64,000 bases of DNA. Source: Pectobacterium brasiliense (GTDB lineage: Bacteria > Pseudomonadota > Gammaproteobacteria > Enterobacterales > Enterobacteriaceae). This document shows positions 59,581 to 64,000 of this stretch, in pieces (the stretch's first letter is position 1; each line of letters begins with the position of its first letter). Below the pieces are notes generated by a model that was given only the letters and a program-made list of their open reading frames with translations, was not told the DNA's origin and searched no databases. Position numbers and translations under genes: made by a program. Where the stretch lies: positions 1,550,001-1,614,000 of the forward strand of contig NZ_JACGFN010000001.1 in the NCBI RefSeq assembly GCF_016950255.1. Direction: 5' to 3'.

Positions 59581-61347
59581 TTAATAAGTACGTATTTTCG
59601 GCGGGAACGCCGGACGCAGTTTAGGCTGCATGTTCACCTCACGGCGCGTCATGCTGTCGGTTTGCGGCAGATACAACGAATGGCACAGCCAATTCTCATC
59701 GTCACGCTCTGGGTAGTCGAAGCGGCTATGGGCACCACGGCTTTCAGTACGGAAGTTAGCAGACACCGCCGTCGCATACGCGGTTTCCATCAGGTTATCC
59801 AGCTCCAGACACTCGATACGCTGGGTGTTGAACTCGCTTGACGTGTCATCCAGACGCGCATTTTTCAGGCGTTCACGAATCACTTTCAGCTCTTCCAACC
59901 CTTTCGCCATCGCATCTCCTTCGCGGAAGACCGAGAAGTTGTTCTGCATACAGGATTGCAGCGCCTTGCGGATTTCAGCTGGATCTTCCCCTGAACGGGT
60001 ATTGTTCCAGCGGTTCAGACGGTCGAGAGAGGCTTCAATATCGGATTCGCTGGCATCACGGCTTTCGCCCTGCTCGTTCAACGACTCTTGCAGGTGAATA
60101 CCCGCCGAACGACCGAATACCACCAGATCGAGCAGCGAGTTACCGCCTAGACGGTTAGCACCATGAACCGAGACGCAGGCGATTTCACCTACGGCAAACA
60201 GCCCTGGAATCACCACATCTTCGCCTTTCTCATTCACCGTCAATGCCTGACCGCTCACTTTGGTCGGAATACCGCCCATCATGTAGTGGCAGGTTGGGAT
60301 AACCGGAATCGGTTCTTTCACCGGGTCGACGTGAGCAAATGTGCGAGACAGTTCCAGGATGCCCGGCAGACGGGATTCCAGAACATCTTTACCCAGATGG
60401 TCCAGTTTCAGCTTGGCATGTGGTCCCCACGGGCCTTCACAGCCGCGGCCTTCACGAATTTCGATCATGATGGAACGGGCAACAACGTCACGACCAGCCA
60501 GATCTTTCGCGTTTGGCGCATAACGTTCCATGAAACGTTCACCGTGCTTGTTCAACAGGTAACCGCCTTCACCACGACAACCTTCTGTCACCAGCACACC
60601 CGCACCCGCAATACCGGTCGGGTGGAACTGCCACATTTCCATGTCCTGCAACGGAACGCCCGCACGCAGTGCCATGCCCACGCCGTCACCTGTATTAATG
60701 TGCGCGTTGGTAGTGGACTGGTAAATACGGCCTGCGCCGCCGGTCGCCAGCACGGTCGCTTTCGCTTTGAAATAGACGACTTCACCGGTTTCGATACAGA
60801 TCGCCGTACAACCGACCACCGCGCCATCCTGATTCTTCACCAGATCGAGGGCATACCATTCGGAGAAAATAGTGGTGTGATTTTTCAGGTTCTGCTGATA
60901 CAGCGTATGCAGCAGGGCATGACCGGTACGGTCTGCGGCAGCCGCAGTACGTGCGGCCTGCTCGCCGCCAAAATTCTTGGATTGACCACCGAACGGACGC
61001 TGATAAATGCTGCCATCATCCAGACGGGAGAACGGTAATCCCATGTGTTCCAGTTCCAGAATCGCTTCCGGACCGGTTTTACACATATATTCAATAGCGT
61101 CCTGATCGCCAATGTAATCCGACCCTTTTACGGTGTCGTACATGTGCCATTCCCAGTTGTCCTCATGGGTGTTACCCAGCGCAACGGTAATACCGCCCTG
61201 CGCGGACACAGTATGGGAACGGGTTGGGAACACTTTCGATAACAGGGCACAGGACAGGCCCATTTGGGAAATTTGCAGCGCGGCGCGCATACCTGCGCCA
61301 CCCGCACCTACAACAACTGCATCAAATTCTCTGACTGGCAAATTCAT
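59581..61347 (-). CDS. sdhA: Succinate dehydrogenase flavoprotein subunit
   Basis: Oxidises succinate to fumarate. The start [19 protein letters not shown] at 61347 gives 588 residues, equal to E. coli SdhA; its ATG overlaps the sdhD stop (TGATG). The covalent FAD histidine is H45 in [10 protein letters not shown]. The catalytic region includes THGER-like [10 protein letters not shown] and the active-site Arg in [20 protein letters not shown]. Confidence 0.98.
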   Translation of the reverse strand: MNLPVREFDAVVVGAGGAGMRAALQISQMGLSCALLSKVFPTRSHTVSAQGGITVALGNTHEDNWEWHMYDTVKGSDYIGDQDAIEYMCKTGPEAILELEHMGLPFSRLDDGSIYQRPFGGQSKNFGGEQAARTAAAADRTGHALLHTLYQQNLKNHTTIFSEWYALDLVKNQDGAVVGCTAICIETGEVVYFKAKATVLATGGAGRIYQSTTNAHINTGDGVGMALRAGVPLQDMEMWQFHPTGIAGAGVLVTEGCRGEGGYLLNKHGERFMERYAPNAKDLAGRDVVARSIMIEIREGRGCEGPWGPHAKLKLDHLGKDVLESRLPGILELSRTFAHVDPVKEPIPVIPTCHYMMGGIPTKVSGQALTVNEKGEDVVIPGLFAVGEIACVSVHGANRLGGNSLLDLVVFGRSAGIHLQESLNEQGESRDASESDIEASLDRLNRWNNTRSGEDPAEIRKALQSCMQNNFSVFREGDAMAKGLEELKVIRERLKNARLDDTSSEFNTQRIECLELDNLMETAYATAVSANFRTESRGAHSRFDYPERDDENWLCHSLYLPQTDSMTRREVNMQPKLRPAFPPKIRTY

Positions 61348-61694
61348 CACGCACCCCACACCACAATAGTTCCATAAATGACGTACACCAACAGCGCTAC
61401 GACAATCGCCAACTGTAAAGTCAGGCGTAAGGCCAGCGGTTTAATGTAGTCGGTCAGCACTTGCCACATCCCTATCCAGGCATGAACCAGAATGGAAAAT
61501 AACGTTAGCAGTGTGAATACTTTGGTGAGAGCCATTGCGAAGAAACCACGCCAGATTTCATACGTGATGTCGCCAGCCGTAGCAATAAAACCAATAATAT
61601 AAATTACATACAGAACAATGACGATGGCGGAAGCGCGAATCAGTAACCAATCGTGTACGCCATTGCGTCCTAACGCAGAAGCATTGCTTACCAT
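61347..61694 (-). CDS. sdhD: Succinate dehydrogenase membrane anchor SdhD
   Basis: A 115-residue anchor with three membrane helices, same length as in E. coli. Conserved residues include the heme-region His in [19 protein letters not shown] and the Tyr-Asp near the quinone site. It overlaps sdhC by seven bases and sdhA by one base. Confidence 0.97.
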   Translation of the reverse strand: MVSNASALGRNGVHDWLLIRASAIVIVLYVIYIIGFIATAGDITYEIWRGFFAMALTKVFTLLTLFSILVHAWIGMWQVLTDYIKPLALRLTLQLAIVVALLVYVIYGTIVVWGA

Positions 61695-62077
61695 ACGAGG
61701 ACTCCAGCCAGAATTGAAAGCACGACAGTAATAATAAAGGAGATATTTGCAGAACGTTTACCTGCGGCAAAGTCTTCTTCTATATAGCCAAAATCCATCA
61801 ACAGGTGACGTATACCACCAACAATGTGATAAGCCAACGCGACGAGGATGCCCCAAACGATAAACTTGACGATGAAGCTATCCATAATTTCCGCAGCGCG
61901 CAGGAACCCTTCCTCTGAAGAAAGAGAAGTGCCTAACAGCCACAGTAAAATACCGACAGCGACAAAGGTGATAACGCCGGAGACGCGGTGAAGAATAGAT
62001 GCTATCGCAGTAACGGGAAACTGGATCGTCTGCAATTCCAGATTGACAGGTCTTTGTTTTTTCACGGATTTGCCCAC
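61688..62077 (-). CDS. sdhC: Succinate dehydrogenase cytochrome b556 subunit
   Basis: A 129-residue anchor (E. coli 129) with three helices and the heme b ligand His in [36 protein letters not shown] forms part of the quinone site. The start is GTG at 62077 on length grounds; a second in-frame GTG at 62065 (VKKQRPVNL) is possible. No strong ribosome site precedes either, which fits known small-RNA control of this start in E. coli. Confidence 0.94.
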   Translation of the reverse strand: MGKSVKKQRPVNLELQTIQFPVTAIASILHRVSGVITFVAVGILLWLLGTSLSSEEGFLRAAEIMDSFIVKFIVWGILVALAYHIVGGIRHLLMDFGYIEEDFAAGKRSANISFIITVVLSILAGVLVW

Positions 62078-62258
62078 ACAGCTTTTATTATTGTTTCTTC
62101 CTCCGGGCCTGATGTGAGGTCAGACAGTATGAAAGTTACAGCCCTGAAAAGTGGGTTTACGATACGCGCTCAAACATCGACATTCCGGTGTCTAAACAGC
62201 GCATGATCCTTTCATACTGGGTGCTCCTACTGCAGGGTGATTCCGGAGACCTGGCGGG

Positions 62259-62287
62259 AGTATAGGTCCTTCACATTCCCATTACAA
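62259..62287 (-). promoter_or_regulatory. Candidate promoter of sdhCDAB-sucABCD
   Basis: Minus strand -35 TTGTAA (62287-62282), 17-bp spacer, -10 TATACT (62264-62259). Confidence 0.62.
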
Positions 62288-62324
62288 TTCCCATACAAAC
62301 TGTTTGGTGACATTTGCCCCGAAC

Positions 62325-62340
62325 AGTGATTTAGATCACG
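62325..62340. promoter_or_regulatory. Candidate CRP site in the sdhC-gltA gap
   Basis: AGTGATTTAGATCACG contains the symmetric core GTGA-N6-TCAC. Its centre lies about 80 bp upstream of the likely sdhC start, a usual class I distance, and it is also upstream of gltA. Confidence 0.6.
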
Positions 62341-62374
62341 AATTTCACAATTTATATAAAATTAATTATCTGAT

Positions 62375-62404
62375 TTGACAAAAGTTCAACATTTCAATTA
62401 CAAC
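62375..62404 (+). promoter_or_regulatory. Possible gltA promoter
   Basis: Consensus -35 TTGACA (62375-62380) and, after 18 bp, a moderate -10 TACAAC (62399-62404). Confidence 0.35.
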
Positions 62405-62729
62405 TAGGGGATTGAATTCCTTATGATGTGTTAAAGCACAACGGCGACACTTCCACACTGGCGTAACTTATGTAACAGTGGGGAGAGTCCACGTAAAAGT
62501 CATAGGTAATGACTACAATCTATTCAGAGCATTGTTAATTGCCTGAAGATCGCTAATTACCTGGAGAACGAATTTTTCATCCTGAATGCGGCTATCCGCC
62601 TTACTCTGTATCCTATTTGACGACTGTGTCACGACAGAGTTTCACCGGACATTTATTCGCCCGGTGCACAGGCATGACGGTATTTCTTCAGTGAGAATAT
62701 TTAAAATTAAAGCGCTAAGGAGACTGTAA

Positions 62730-64000
62730 ATGGCTGATAAGAAAGCAACTCTTACTCTAGAGGGTAAAGATCCAATTGAGCTAAATGTCCTATCAGGTAC
62801 ATTGGGGTATGATGAGATTGATATTCGTCCCCTCGGTTCTAAAGGTTACTTCACATTTGACCCCGGCTTTACCTCTACCGCATCTTGCGAATCCAAGATT
62901 ACCTATATCGACGGTGACGAAGGCATCTTGCTACACCGTGGCTTCCCTATTGCCCAACTGGCTGAAAAATCGAATTATCTTGAAGTTTGTTACATCCTGC
63001 TGTTCGGTGAAATCCCGACGGTAGAACAGTATGAAACCTTCAAAACCACCGTAACGCGTCACACCATGATCCATGAGCAGATTACTCGTCTGTTCCACGG
63101 TTTCCGTCGTGATTCACATCCAATGGCCGTATTGTGCGGTGTCACGGGTGCACTGGCGGCGTTCTATCACGATTCACTGGACATTAACATTGAGCGCCAC
63201 CGCGAAATCGCGGCCTACCGCCTGCTGTCCAAAATGCCGACCGTTGCAGCAATGTGCTACAAATACTCACTGGGTCAGCCGTTTGTTTATCCGAAAAACA
63301 ACCTGTCCTACGCGGGTAACTTCCTTCACATGATGTTCTCTACGCCTTGCGAAGAATATGTTGTGAATCCGGTGTTAGAACGTGCCATGGACCGTATCCT
63401 GATCCTGCATGCCGATCACGAGCAAAATGCCTCGACGTCTACCGTGCGTACTGCTGGCTCGTCTGGTGCGAACCCGTTTGCCTGTATCGCCGCGGGGATC
63501 GCCTCGCTGTGGGGACCGGCGCACGGCGGCGCGAACGAAGCCTGCCTGCGTATGCTTGAAGAAATCAGCAGCGTGGAGCACATCCCTGCGTTTATCGAGC
63601 GTGCAAAAGACAAGAACGATTCCTTCCGCCTGATGGGCTTCGGTCACCGTGTGTACAAAAACCACGATCCGCGCGCTACCGTCATGCGTGAAACCTGCCA
63701 TGAAGTGCTGAAAGAGCTGGGCAGAAAAGACGACCTGCTGGAAGTGGCGATGGAACTGGAAAATATCGCGCTGAACGACCCGTACTTCATCGAGAAGAAA
63801 CTGTACCCGAACGTGGACTTCTACTCCGGTATCATCCTGAAAGCGATGGGGATTCCGTCTTCCATGTTCACCGTTATCTTCGCGATGGCGCGTACCGTGG
63901 GCTGGATTGCACACTGGAACGAAATGCACGACGACGGCATCAAAATTGCCCGTCCACGTCAGCTGTACACCGGCTACGACAAACGTGACTTTGCATCCAA
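62730..64000 (+). CDS. gltA: Citrate synthase, type II (3' end outside window)
   Basis: Condenses oxaloacetate and acetyl-CoA to start the TCA cycle. The start [21 protein letters not shown] at 62730 has AAGGAG seven bases ahead. 423 codons are present of the 427 usual in E. coli, so only the last few are missing. Family segments [31 protein letters not shown] and [13 protein letters not shown] hold the catalytic histidines (equivalent of H264 and H305). It is the NADH-regulated hexameric enterobacterial type. Confidence 0.97.
   Translation, partial: MADKKATLTLEGKDPIELNVLSGTLGYDEIDIRPLGSKGYFTFDPGFTSTASCESKITYIDGDEGILLHRGFPIAQLAEKSNYLEVCYILLFGEIPTVEQYETFKTTVTRHTMIHEQITRLFHGFRRDSHPMAVLCGVTGALAAFYHDSLDINIERHREIAAYRLLSKMPTVAAMCYKYSLGQPFVYPKNNLSYAGNFLHMMFSTPCEEYVVNPVLERAMDRILILHADHEQNASTSTVRTAGSSGANPFACIAAGIASLWGPAHGGANEACLRMLEEISSVEHIPAFIERAKDKNDSFRLMGFGHRVYKNHDPRATVMRETCHEVLKELGRKDDLLEVAMELENIALNDPYFIEKKLYPNVDFYSGIILKAMGIPSSMFTVIFAMARTVGWIAHWNEMHDDGIKIARPRQLYTGYDKRDFAS

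Larger units (their letters stand above)
62078..62729. other. Divergent regulatory region between sdhC and gltA
   Basis: A 652-bp gap without a credible gene. It contains the sdhC promoter, a CRP-type site and a possible gltA promoter (listed separately). Both transcripts would have long leaders, about 175 nt for sdhC and 300 nt or less for gltA. Confidence 0.7.

Noticed and set aside
60163..61038. A 291-codon open frame antisense to sdhA
   Set aside because: Shadow of sdhA; composition is rich in His, Thr and Arg as expected for an antisense frame.

Overview
The window looks like chromosomal DNA of a soft-rot enterobacterium, most likely Pectobacterium or a close relative. This is inferred from protein similarity and gene order recalled for E. 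coli relatives; no database search was run. The backbone follows the E. coli 16-17 minute region: pgl, ybhA, modCBA-acrZ-modEF, galE, galM, gpmA, aroG, zitB, pnuC-nadA, tRNA-Lys, cpoB-pal-tolBARQ-ybgC, ybgE-cydXBA, sucDCBA, sdhBADC, gltA. Coding density is high. No prophage, insertion sequence or CRISPR array was seen.

Layout. 1-3.2 kb: apbC (cut by the window edge) divergent from metG. 3.4-8.1 kb: a respiratory formate dehydrogenase operon (fdoGHI type) whose catalytic selenocysteine is replaced by cysteine. 8.3-10.7 kb: an orphan pair, a periplasmic sugar-binding protein and a seven-repeat LVIVD propeller protein. 10.7-13.6 kb: pgl, a DUF4186 gene, tRNA-Ser(UGA) and ybhA. 13.7-20.5 kb: an accessory block of glk, an MFS permease, a TIM-barrel isomerase/epimerase, a Gfo/Idh/MocA dehydrogenase, a LacI-type regulator and an exported isomerase-like protein. 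Identical 12-bp palindromes lie at both ends of this block. 20.7-26.0 kb: molybdate uptake (modABC, modE, modF) with the small gene acrZ. 26.2-28.5 kb: galE and galM without galT and galK. 28.6-35.4 kb: a Cu/Ag RND efflux operon with a CusF domain both as a free protein and fused to the CusB-type adaptor. 35.5-42.0 kb: gpmA, aroG, zitB, pnuC-nadA, a YjaA-like gene and a DUF554 gene. 42.1-48.3 kb: two tRNA-Lys genes, a probable tRNA relic and the Tol-Pal operon. 48.4-51.6 kb: cytochrome bd oxidase. 52.3-64 kb: TCA-cycle genes, with gltA cut four or so codons before its end.

How the parts work together. Much of the window is respiration and central carbon flow. Formate dehydrogenase feeds electrons to quinone and needs the molybdenum cofactor supplied through mod. 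Succinate dehydrogenase also reduces quinone, and cytochrome bd reoxidises it. Candidate FNR, ArcA, CRP and ModE sites fit oxygen, carbon and molybdate control.

The best candidate for an undescribed system is the 13.7-20.5 kb block. A permease, a sugar oxidoreductase, two TIM-barrel isomerase/lyase-like enzymes (one exported) and glucokinase appear to share a LacI-family regulator. I infer catabolism of a plant glucoside through a keto-sugar intermediate, with glucose phosphorylated by Glk. The orphan LVIVD pair and the CusF-fused efflux adaptor are the next most interesting items.
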